Shown here: piece by piece, positions 11,595-20,879 of the stretch
Position numbering within the stretch: position 1 is the stretch's first letter
Layout: every line of letters starts with the position of its first letter
NCBI GenBank assembly: GCA_009760855.2
Contig: WPIO01000111.1
Span: forward strand, 186,001-250,000
DNA from: Cristatella mucedo
Lineage: Eukaryota; Bryozoa; Phylactolaemata; Cristatellidae
Length of the DNA: 64,000 nucleotides
Direction of reading: 5' to 3'
Notes under the pieces: model-generated
The model's input: only the letters and a program-made list of their open reading frames with translations
Database searches by the model: none
Told to the model about the DNA's origin: nothing
Made by a program: the position numbers and the translations under genes

Positions 11595-13708
11595 GCGAAA
11601 CCTAAAGACCCTTGACATCGATGCTATCCGTGCGAGAATATCTGCTTCGCCTCTGCTGCTCAATTCCCCATCTCACCTGTGATTTTTGGTAAATTACTAA
11701 AACACGCCACTAAATGACATAGTCAGCGAGTTTTCATCTTTGACTGGGCGCACTATGCCCCCTCACCCACACGGCCCGTGGTTTACCATGGACATTAAAC
11801 AAGCTAGGTCTACTAAGCACAAACTCGAAAAAGCATACAAAAGATCAGGACTGACTGCCCATCGGAAGGCATACGAGGACGACTATAGATCATGCCAATC
11901 GGTCATAGCACAGGCCAAGTCTAGCTCCTATAAAAACTGCTGATTCACAGGTCCACGTGCCAAAAACGGGGATGTCTACGACCAACCATCTCAACCGCTC
12001 CCAGGTTAGCTCCTTACCTGGTAATCCCTGTGATGATCTAATTGATCGCTTTTCTAGCTTCTCTGTCAGCAAGATATACAAGATCAGGGAGTCTATCTCT
12101 GCGATGGCAGCATCCTTCTTTAAATGATTTCCCTCGATTCCTTGCTGCACCTCAATGTCCATATTTAAGCAGATCACTAGTGATCTCGTCCTGAAGTTCA
12201 TATCTCAATCAAAGAAGACAACAAGTCCTCTGGACCCTACTCCCACTGCCCTGCTTCTACATTGTGCCTTGTTTTGAGCTAATCAATCCACAGTCAGCTT
12301 TGGTTGTGTAACGATTTATTAAGGAATACAGACTTACGTGGATAGAGTCTTTCTGCTTGTTTTGCTCGATCTTTTGATACTATCAATCATCAAAGTCCTT
12401 CTTGAGCGGCTCTCATCTCATCTGAGCATTATTGGCACTGCACTGCAATTGTTCAGGTCCTATGTCAGTGGGAGACTCCCAAGTATTAATGAGAATGGAC
12501 AAAAATCATCAGAGGAACTTCTGAAGTATGGGGTACCTACGGGATCTGTGCTTGGTCCTGTTCTTTTCACCGTTTATACTCTTCCTCTCGCCGATGTGAT
12601 TGCTAGGCACAATCTAGGCTTTCACTTATAAGCAGATGATAATTGTATTTTTGCTTTAATTCCTCCCAGCCCTCGAGCACGTCGAATTCAATCAGCTCCC
12701 ACGATGAATGTAGTGAAAAATTCGCACATGGATGGCAGTGAACTTTCATAAATTAAATAATAAAACCAACTTACTACTTATTGGCAAGCCAAGAGTTATT
12801 CAGAAATTGGAAAGGTTATTGCTCACGATCGGGTATGCCAGCATATATCCTGTTAAATATATTCGAAATCTAGGTGTCATGTTCCAAAGTGACCTTTTAT
12901 TAGACGACTACATCAGCTCCTCAGTCAAGTGTGCCTACTTTCAGCTACGTAAAATTGAAAAAAATTCGGTCTTGCTTAGACAGGGATAACATATCTAAAT
13001 TGGTCCATGCATCTGACATCTCGTCTTGACTTTTGTAACTCCCTGCTTGCTGGTCTTCCGCCCTGTGCAATCAAGTACTTACAGCTTGTGCACAACTCTG
13101 CAGCTAGGCTTGTCGTTTGTGGGCTTTGCAGTTGCCACATTACACCACTTCTCACCGACCTGCACTGGCTCCCAGTCAAGCAATGCATCGAATTCATGGT
13201 TTTGTCAATCACTTTTTGGTTCCTTCATTCATCGGCTTCAGCCTACCTATCAGATCTACTCCTCCACCAGGCTAAATATAGTACCACTAGCTTTTTCGGA
13301 ATCTAATCATTTACCTATTCATACCTAGTATGAACATCAAATCTTTTGTAGGTCGTGCCTTTCATTCATACGTTACCAAAGCCTGGAACTCACATCCGAC
13401 TTTCGTCATAACATATGCTCACTTGACCAAGCTGATATAAAGTAACTAAAAATGCATCTATTTATTAGAGCGTATAGTAGGTTCATTCTTTATGTGGTAA
13501 TGGACGATGACCCTGTGCATGGAGCCAGTGACCATATTTGCATTCTGACCCTGTGCATGTCACCCCCAAGCATGGTATGCTTGTCATTGAGCATGCTACC
13601 ACTAACCCTTCGATCTCGCTTCCTTTGGAGGAAATGTAAAATGCCTGGAAAGAGATTACGTCATCTAAGGGCTCTAGATCAAATGCATTATTTTTATTAC
13701 TATTAAAA
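11595..13708 (+). mobile_element. LINE-B copy 2, decayed, sense strand
   Basis: The linker (11740-11943), RT motif B region GVPTGSVLGP (about 12526-12555), thumb and C-terminal region (12732-13306) and 3' region up to a TTA-type tail at 13690-13706 are all present in order. Stops and frameshifts occur throughout. The RT middle, with motif A, is largely deleted. The endonuclease is absent. Confidence 0.85.
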
Positions 13709-13857
13709 GCCATCAACCCACCCAGAACGGCCAACGCGATAAAGAGAGGAGAATGCCAGGCTTACAATTTAGTGAATTATATTTATTAGATACATGCTAT
13801 TAATTCAATACAGAGTATGAGCAGGACCACTGGTTCTTCAGGATAAAAAACTATAAC

Positions 13858-15925
13858 ACATCTCCCGACAAGATACCTTTCCAATTTCGAATCACACTTG
13901 GTTTGCACATTACTAGTAAGTTGATTTCATCATCATTCAATTTAAAAAATTTCGCTGCCATCCATTTGCGGATGTCATCAAAACACGCAGCAAGGGAGTT
14001 ACTAGAATTCGACGTGCTCGAGGGCTGGGAGGAATCAAAGCAAAGGTACAGCTGAGTGTCATCGGCATAGAAGTGAAAGCCTAGATTGTGGTGGGCAATC
14101 ACGTCGACAAGAGGGAGAGCATAAACCGCGAAAAGGACAGGACCAAGCCCTGAGGTACCCCATATTTTAGAGGTTTCTCGAATGATCTTTGTCCATTCAC
14201 ATCAGTATTCTTTAGTCTCCCACTGAGATAGGACCTGAACCACTGCAATGCAGTGTCAGTAATGCCCAGGTGAGATGAGAGGCGCTCAAGGACATGGTGA
14301 TTGGTAGTATCAAAGTTGCCGAAAGATCGAGCAAACCAAGCAGAAATACTAATGAGTTTCATATTATATGATGCTAAATACATATTAATGATGTTAGTTA
14401 CCCAGTGGTTAAGGTGCTCGCCCTGATCAAGGTCTTGCCAAGGTCGTGGGCTCGAGCCCCGTGCATATGTGAAGCGCTTGAATAGAGATAAAGTTCTCTT
14501 AGGGCGCTATACAAATGAATTTTATATAGCTTTGCATGGCAGCAGCAGATCAATGCATTGTAGAAGCAGGGCAGTGGGAATAGGGTCCAAAGGACTAAAT
14601 GTCTTCGTTAATTGGGATATGAACTCCAGGACCATGCCACTAGCGAGCTCCTATAATGTAGACACTGAGGTGCTGCAGGAAATTGAGGGAAGCATTCTAG
14701 GGGGATGCTGCCATCGCAGGGATGGACTCCCTGATCTTGTCTATCTTGCGGACAAAGAAGCTAGAAAAGCGACCAGCTAAATCCTCACAGGATTAATAGG
14801 TAAGGAGCTAACCTGAAAGGTTGAGATGGTTGATCGTCGACATAAGCATTTTTGGATTGTGCATCTTTGATTCAACAATGTATTTATAGAAGCTAGACTT
14901 GGCCTTTGCTAAGATCGATTGGCACGACCTACAGTAGTCTTCATATGCCTGTCGATGGACAGTCAGTCTTGATCTTTTGTATGTTTTTTCAAGATTGCAC
15001 TTAGACCTTGCTACTTTAATGTCCGTGATAAACCATAGGCCGTCTACGCGAGGGCGCACAGTGTTTACTCAGAGGTGCAAACTCGTCGACCATGTTAGGT
15101 AGTGTCCTGTTGTAGCAATCTACCAATCATGACAGGTGGGAAGGAGGTCGGCGCAGCAGAGGCGAGGCAGATTTTCTAAAAGACAGTATCGATGTCAAGG
15201 ATCGTGAGGTTTCACTGTAAACAGGTGATTCTAGATGTGGTGGGGGAGGAGGTGGAGGAGAAGGAGGAGGTGGAGGAGAAGGAGGAGGCCGAGGGCACAC
15301 ACTGTAGGCTGAATGAGATCTGCATGTGGTCAAATAACCAGGATTTGGTAATAATTGATGACAAGGTGCAGTTTTATGAGACAATTTGGTCGAGTGTGTG
15401 ACCCTTGATGTAAGTAGGTTCATGCACATGAGCCTCAAGAGACAACGAGTCAGTCAATGCACGAAATTCGGTGCTGAAAGCGTCAGATAAGTTATCAAAG
15501 TGAATGTTGAAATCACCTATATGGAGGAAAGATTGATTTCTTGCACACAGAATCGAAATGAGATCGGAGAAATCAGAGATAAAGGAAGACTACTAAAGGA
15601 AGGTACCTGGTGAGTGATAGACTACTGCCATCATCGGTAGCTTGTGGTGGGGTAAAATCAAGACAATCGATTTGAAAGGCTGCTTTGAGAGTACTGCAAA
15701 TGGCTCGAAGTCGAATTTCGGGTGCATGATAATAGCAGCTCCACCTCCCGTTTTGATTGATCTAGGTAGGCCAAGTAAATTGCTTTATAACCACTGAATA
15801 CTTTTGGAATTCGCCTTGCAGATATCCTGCATTTGTGAGTGGCTAACTAAAATCCATGTCGTAAAGCCAAATATGGCTATTAGCAAGGCCCGCTTGCACT
15901 TAGGGAATGTTCTTTACTTGCATAT
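13858..15925 (-). mobile_element. LINE-B copy 3 with endonuclease region, interrupted by a SINE-1
   Basis: On the minus strand, 15925-15380 translates in pieces as an APE-type endonuclease: GGGAAIIMHPKFDFEP, VVYHSPG, IGDFNIHFDN and HTLDQIVS are readable. The linker follows (15059-14808), then the RT. A deletion near 14345-14385 removes about 280 bp of RT relative to copy 1. RT motif B is present near 14150, and YADDTQLYL is kept near 14050. A SINE-1 is inserted at 14401-14531. A GGA-rich microsatellite at 15238-15293 has expanded inside. Non-functional. Confidence 0.88.
14401..14531 (+). mobile_element. SINE-1 inserted in LINE-B copy 3
   Basis: A-box-like GTGGTTAAGGTGCTCGCC, B-box GGGCTCGAGCCC, then GTGAAGCGCTTGAATAGAG and GGGCGCTATACAAATGAATT. 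The LINE-B sequence breaks exactly at GTTAGTTA (14400) and resumes at TGCATGGCAGCAG (14532), so both insertion ends are defined by the host copy. Confidence 0.92.
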
Positions 15926-15929
15926 AGTT

Positions 15930-16740
15930 TGCTAGTGGATACACTTGTACTGCTGCTGACAGCTAATCTGCCGAAGCCCGGTTAAATGAGCGCGACAGGC
16001 AAAGCAGCAGCAGGACCACTGGCTTGCAGACAAGAAATAAGCACAGGTCAGCAGGCAAAGCAAACAGGAACATAAGATGCAAGTTCTCAGGGGATGCCTC
16101 GAAAGCTGAGTGGAGTAAACGCGCCCTTGGGTTAACCTTAATCGATAACAGTGCTTGCAGGCAGCGACAAATGCCAGAACCGAGCTCCAGATTCTCTGGT
16201 GCAATCCACTCAAGACTTCTATTTAAGGCTTGGCACTGGCAGAAAACTGGCAGCTGCAAAGGGTGTTCTGGAGGGTAGCAGAGGATCCAGGAAGTAGGAT
16301 AGGTAAGCTGCAAAGGGTGTCCTGGAGGGTAGCAGAGGATCCAGGAAGTAGGATAGGTAAGCTGCAAACGGGCAAGCAAGCAAAGCCAACTGTAAGCGAT
16401 GGATCCGAGAGGATCTCGCAAGTCAATCGGACCTAAAGGCTAGCTAGTAACAGCCATGCAGGATTGGTTTTGGGGCAGCCAGATAGGATGGGATGACTAC
16501 AGTCGTTGGTGCCTCCCACCCCCCCCCCCGACCGTAAGTAGACCACGTGACGCCCGGGCACAGTCCTTCTGTTGACCGGTCGAGTTTAGGAAAAATCCTG
16601 CAGCATATTATTTTCTGCTCAGAAACGCAAATTCAAAATATCTTCCCTGCATTGGCCACCAATGAGCTATGCTCATAACGTGGTCGGTCACGTGTACAAC
16701 GAGGCCTCTCCCCGGTGCAAGCGCCGACGATTGCTGCGGC
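15930..16740. other. spacer between LINE-B and the zinc-finger stop; no further gene seen
   Basis: Apart from the 54-bp repeat and a run of ten C's near 16519, nothing is recognised. A 152-codon open frame on the minus strand (16421-15963) is partly created by the tandem repeat and has no family resemblance I can name. Confidence 0.5.
16253..16368. repeat. 54-bp tandem repeat, two full copies
   Basis: A unit starting GCTGCAAAGGGTGT occurs at 16253 and 16307, and a third partial copy starts at 16361. The two full copies differ by about one base. The repeat makes an apparent duplicated peptide in the minus-strand ORF 16421-15963, which otherwise has no recognisable domain. It lies downstream of the zinc-finger stop. 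Confidence 0.85.
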
Positions 16741-16743
16741 CCA

Positions 16744-17556
16744 CTATAACGGGTCCGACAGCTGTCGGTCAGGCTTGCCGTACGCAGGCTGCCTCTCACT
16801 GGAGCCTCCTGCAGGTGCCTCTTCCTGTGCCGCCGCTGCAGCGGTGGCGGCAGTTGCATCATTGTGCTGGCCGCCAGCGTGCCTGCGCCGGTGCCTCTTC
16901 AGGTTGCTGCGGTCATTGAACCGTGCTTTGCACTGGTCGCAGGCGAACGGCCGCTCGCCCGTGTGTAGGACGGCGTGCCTCCTCAGGCTGGATTGCTCTG
17001 CAAACCGTGCTCCGCACACGTCGCAGGCGTACGGCCGCTCGCCAGTGTGCTGACGCAAGTGGACCGTCAGGTGGCTGAGATCCGCAAAGCGCTTACTGCA
17101 CACGGCGCAGGCGTGCGGCTGCTGGCCCGTGTGCAGCAGCGTGTGCCTCCTTAGGTTGCTCGCACAGCTGTACCACTGGCCGCACGTGTCGCAGGCGTGC
17201 CTCTTCTCGGTGCCAGCGTGCGTGCGAGCGTGCCGCTTCATGCTGTACAGCTGCTTGAATTGCGCGCCGCAAAAGCCGCATGCATACGGCCGCTCGCCGG
17301 TGTGGACTCGCACGTGGCTCATCAGGTGGTAAAGCTGCATGAATTGCATGCCGCAATGGTCGCAAGTGTGCCGCCTCTCGCCCCTATGCACGCGCTGGTG
17401 CTGCCTCAGGCTGGAAACCGTTCTGAACCTCTTGTCGCACTTGTCGCACGCGTGCCTCTTCTCCTCTACGCCGTGCGTGCCAGCGTGGCTCCTCAGGTGA
17501 CCGGCCTGCGCGAAGCACATGCCGCACTGGTCGCACACGTGCAGGCGGCTGCACAT
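16744..17556 (-). CDS. C2H2 zinc-finger protein, eight fingers (probably the 3' coding exon)
   Basis: Likely a sequence-specific DNA-binding nuclear protein. The 270-residue frame has eight C-x2-C-x12-H-x3-H fingers, the first at residues 8-28. Several are joined by TGERPY/F-type linkers (between fingers 3-4, 6-7 and 7-8). Recognition helices in order include QAGHLRS, TVSSLRQ, QLYHLMS, QLYSMKR, CASNLRR, DLSHLTV, EQSSLRR and DRSNLKR. After finger 8 comes an Ala/Gln-rich low-complexity tail to the TAG at 16746-16744. The frame stays open for 14 codons upstream of this ATG (EQQFEDAVELATVG) and meets TGA at 17601-17599, next to possible AG acceptors. The true start is therefore probably in an upstream exon. 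All finger Cys and His residues are kept, which argues for a live gene. No orthologue can be named. Confidence 0.82.
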   Translation of the reverse strand: MCSRLHVCDQCGMCFAQAGHLRSHAGTHGVEEKRHACDKCDKRFRTVSSLRQHQRVHRGERRHTCDHCGMQFMQLYHLMSHVRVHTGERPYACGFCGAQFKQLYSMKRHARTHAGTEKRHACDTCGQWYSCASNLRRHTLLHTGQQPHACAVCSKRFADLSHLTVHLRQHTGERPYACDVCGARFAEQSSLRRHAVLHTGERPFACDQCKARFNDRSNLKRHRRRHAGGQHNDATAATAAAAAQEEAPAGGSSERQPAYGKPDRQLSDPL

Positions 17557-17810
17557 GCCGACCGTTGCCAGCTCGACGGCGTCCTCAAACTGCTGCTCTC
17601 AGGGCTCCCACGCCCAGTTGTTTCTCTGGGTTCTGAATTGTGGTGGCACACACGCAGCGACTGCAAAGAGCAGAGGGGCGTCGACAGGCGCGGGACGGCT
17701 GCAGCTGCTGCGTTCGGTGCAATGAGCACGAGCCTCGAAAATACAACGGTGGAGGCAAACGGCAAAGCTGCACAATCAACTCGGCCAACTACCGATAGCA
17801 ATTATAATAG

Positions 17811-18075
17811 CAGGTTGCTGGTATAGCTCCCCCAGAGGAACTAAATCTCCATCTAGATCAGCGATTCTCAACTTGTGGGTCGCAACCTCTTTGGGGGTTC
17901 GAACCACCCTTTCACAGGGGTCGCCTAAGACCGTAGGAAAACATGCATTTCCACATTTAGCACACAATACCTGTATGGTTTCGGGCTGCCACAACACGAG
18001 GAACTGTATTAAAGAGTCGCGGCATTAGGAAGGTTGAAAACCACTGATTTAGATGCTTTGCAGGTTGTAAGAGAA
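17811..18075 (-). mobile_element. SINE-1-like tail split by the SPIN-like MITE
   Basis: The sequence at 17815-17850 and, after the MITE, at 18055-18075 joins into the SINE-1 3' region in antisense (a '...CCCCCAGAGGAACT...ATCTC...' block). This dates the MITE as younger than this copy. The rest of the SINE is not clear. Confidence 0.55.
17859..18046. mobile_element. hAT-type MITE, SPIN ('Space Invader')-like
   Basis: A 188-bp non-autonomous element. Its ends are imperfect inverted repeats: left CAGCGATTCTCAAC, right (reverse complement) CAGTGGTTTTCAAC. Internal blocks CAGGGGTCGCCTAAGACC and GAGGAACTGTATTAAAG match my memory of the SPIN hAT consensus known from tetrapods and some invertebrates. 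It is flanked by 8-bp duplications, ATCTAGAT (17851-17858) and ATTTAGAT (18047-18054), one mismatch apart, as expected of hAT transposases. It lies inside an older SINE-1-like tail that continues on both sides. No transposase is present. Confidence 0.85.
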
Positions 18076-18121
18076 ACAATAACCAAGGGTCGATGACACG
18101 CACCATGTTATGACTAGACAC

Positions 18122-18232
18122 AAATACATTTCCCTTTGCAGCAAATGTGAAACGCCTAGGAAGAGATTGAGTTCTCTGAGGGTGCTTTATCAAGTGCATT
18201 ATTATGATTATTAATATTGTTATTATTATTTG
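18122..18232 (+). mobile_element. LINE-B 3' tail fragment
   Basis: CCCTTTGCAGCAAATGTG, then CTAGGAAGAGATTGAG and ATTATTATT. Confidence 0.85.
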
Positions 18233-18242
18233 CTAAACAAGA

Positions 18243-18319
18243 TCATGAGTTCGAGGCATTTGTGAAGGACCTGAATAGAGACCAAGTTCTCTTAGGGCAC
18301 CATACAAATAAATTATATG

Positions 18320-18350
<31 letters not shown>
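18243..18350 (+). mobile_element. SINE-1 3' half with TA-repeat tail
   Basis: From a mutated B-box (GAGTTCGAGGC) through CTGAATAGAGACCAAGTTC to AAATTATATG and a TA array (18323-18350). It lies 10 bp after a LINE-B tail, showing the two 3' ends side by side. Confidence 0.85.
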
Positions 18351-18988
18351 GCTTGTCAAAATGTCAGTAAAGCTTAGCAGTAAAGTGTGAAGTGATTTAA
18401 TGGGCCAGCTGCACAGTAGATGACACACTATACCAAGGCGCTGGGTATTGCACCATATAAAGACATTCAGCAGACGAAGAGTACACAGGCTGAGTCTGGA
18501 AAGGTCTTTTGCAGGTTTTCACTATTTATAATTTAAAAATGAAGGGAGTTCGTTCAAGCAAAGCCTTATTGCTAATAGGGAGTCTTTCATGCGAGTGCAT
18601 TCATGCACCAGTGTCAATGAACAAAAGTGCATATGCTCACACACTGATCACTTACATTGTCGGGAGAAGCAGCATCCACGATAGACAACCTGGTAGTATT
18701 CACACTTCGACATTAAAGGTTACAACGTGAGGACATGGTGGCAGCATTACATCCATGTAAGCAATACCGGTTGGGATATACGTTTATAAAACCAGCTGCC
18801 GAGGAGATAATTTTGACGAACTAAACCAGCAAATCGTACAGGGCAAAGTATTCGTAACCACATATTAGGATAACGTTGCAAAGTAGTCAAAACTGCTTGT
18901 ACGTCTAAGTTCTAGCTATGAGTAGCGCCTTAAACGGAGCACTGCAGAAACTATACTATATAAAAAAATAATAAATTTGCATGGCATC

Positions 18989-19074
<86 letters not shown>

Positions 19075-19639
19075 TATATATATATATATAGAGAGAGCTT
19101 GCTTTCTTAGGCGGTATAAAAGCATGTCACGCAATTAGTGACTATAAGCACAATTTCACCATGCAAAAGCATAAAAAGGAGACATAACATGGGAACAGCA
19201 GAGGCTGTGATACTAACCAGTGTTGATACCAGGCTTTTAAATGCAGAAAATTTGTTAGAATAAAGCCTGCTAAGATGCCAGCACGAGAGCCAAACTAGTT
19301 CGTCTGTTTATGTTCATCTGGCATACATTATTACAGTTTCCTTTATTCAAATTCTCTTGCTTGTGTCCTTAATCGTCTGTAACTAGTGCAAACCTCAGCT
19401 ATTCGTCTTGTCTGTCGTCAACTACCGAGCTGCCACACTATGCCAGCCACTTCTGTTAGAGCTTCTCTGATTTCTTATCAGACCTCGAATCGATAAAAAT
19501 ATTCTCGGTCTGGCTGACAGGCCACTTTCACTAGCCTGCCTATCTAACACCCTTGCTCCCCCACAGAGTTCAAGCACCAACGATTCCTCACCATCAAGTC
19601 ATCAGGCCAGTCCTCTCACTAAATTGAAATCTTATTATC
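18351..19639. other. AT-rich segment with a GA microsatellite
   Basis: GA array 18991-19097 with an internal TA stretch. No gene or other repeat is recognised. Confidence 0.6.
18991..19097. repeat. GA microsatellite with TA interruption
   Basis: About 75 bp of AG repeat, then TATATA, then GAGAGAG. Confidence 0.97.
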
Positions 19640-19755
19640 GAGTCTTCAGCCTGTGCGCGGATGGTACAGAGACAGAGGTAGGCTGACTTGCTTATGTAGC
19701 TAATGGTATTGTCTAGCGACAGGTCCCTTTGGAACTAAACACGCATACAGATGGC
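19640..19755 (-). mobile_element. LINE-B internal fragment, decayed
   Basis: TTGTCTAGCGACAGGTCCCT aligns with the LINE-B antisense block TTCTAACGAGAGGTCGCT. Weak; flanked by unassigned sequence to 20630. Confidence 0.4.
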
Positions 19756-20488
19756 TTGCACATGCTAGAAGAGAAACGCTGGACAAGCCTTCGGTGAGGA
19801 TGGGGCAAGCAATTCTTTAATGCTCTCAGCCAGCAGGGCTGATACGGGCATAAACTCTTCTGATGCTGCCGTAGTTAAACTAGTGGCCAGTATATCTTAG
19901 CCGAGTCTTGGTGGACATACTATTCGAAGTGAACATACAGTATGCCGCTGCTGTCTCTAGATGCAGCATTGAACGGCCACGGCCTCTACCGATTGGGGCA
20001 AGCAGAAGCCAGCAAAAGCACATGAAACAGCAGCCCATTGCAAGCCCGAATAGCATGCGGCTTAATAAGAATCTAATATTGCAACTGGCAAAAAAATTAT
20101 TGCTTAAACTGCAGAAGCCATTCATCCCAATAACTTACAGACAGGGCACGTTAGTACCTCAGTGAGGGGTACACTAATCCGCCAAAGCAGATCTGGAAGC
20201 AATTTGAATTGAAGCGCTGCACGAATGCCGGCGGCTGCCATAGATACTTCTGACTGGAAACGGGCTATTGGCCGGTTGACCGACAGTAGCCCCACCAGCA
20301 GACAGATGCCCCAACTCAGAGAAGTGAAAAAATGCTGGTTCTTACAAGCTGTGGGCCGGAGTAGGGAAGCGAAAGCTTCGACCGAGGTCAAGGTTAGCAT
20401 GGTTAATGACCAGGTCGTAGCATAGGCTTGTGCCCCGTGGCATATTCAAAGCGCCCGAATGCAGAGTTCACTTCGGAATGAATTATGG

Positions 20489-20517
<29 letters not shown>
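20489..20517. repeat. TA microsatellite
   Basis: Pure TA repeat. Confidence 0.95.
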
Positions 20518-20520
<3 letters not shown>

Positions 20521-20637
20521 GTCAATTTACTTGTATGCAGATAACGCTCTGCCGTACCTCGGCTGTGGTCCTTCCTAGCGCTCCACTCGTGCCAATGCTC
20601 TCACTTTCCTTGATGCATGTATGGAAGGTATCTGCTC

Positions 20638-20760
20638 ATGAATGGTAGCAAACTTTCTCAAATTTGATGATGTTAATATCGACTACCTAGTTTTTGGAAA
20701 AACAAGAGTTACCCGGAATTTGGTAACCCAACGCTCACAGTCAGCTCTTCCAGCATATCG
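20638..20760 (+). mobile_element. LINE-B internal fragment
   Basis: The sense frame MVANFLKFDDVNIDYLVFGK parallels the LINE-B MAANFLKLNDDKTNLLVIG segment after the YADD box. It ends before the LINE-A tail at 20880. Confidence 0.7.
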
Positions 20761-20879
20761 TAAAAAGTTGCGCTCGCGGCAGGGGCGCGACGACAATTGT
20801 AGAATAAAGCCCCACAGACGAGTTGTGGGCGCTGCGATGACTGTATACTGCAAGCGACGCAGGGGCGAGTGTAATGTAT

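Noticed and set aside
15963..16421. 152-codon minus-strand ORF
   Set aside because: Its repeated peptide is a 54-bp DNA duplication, and no domain or conserved context supports it.
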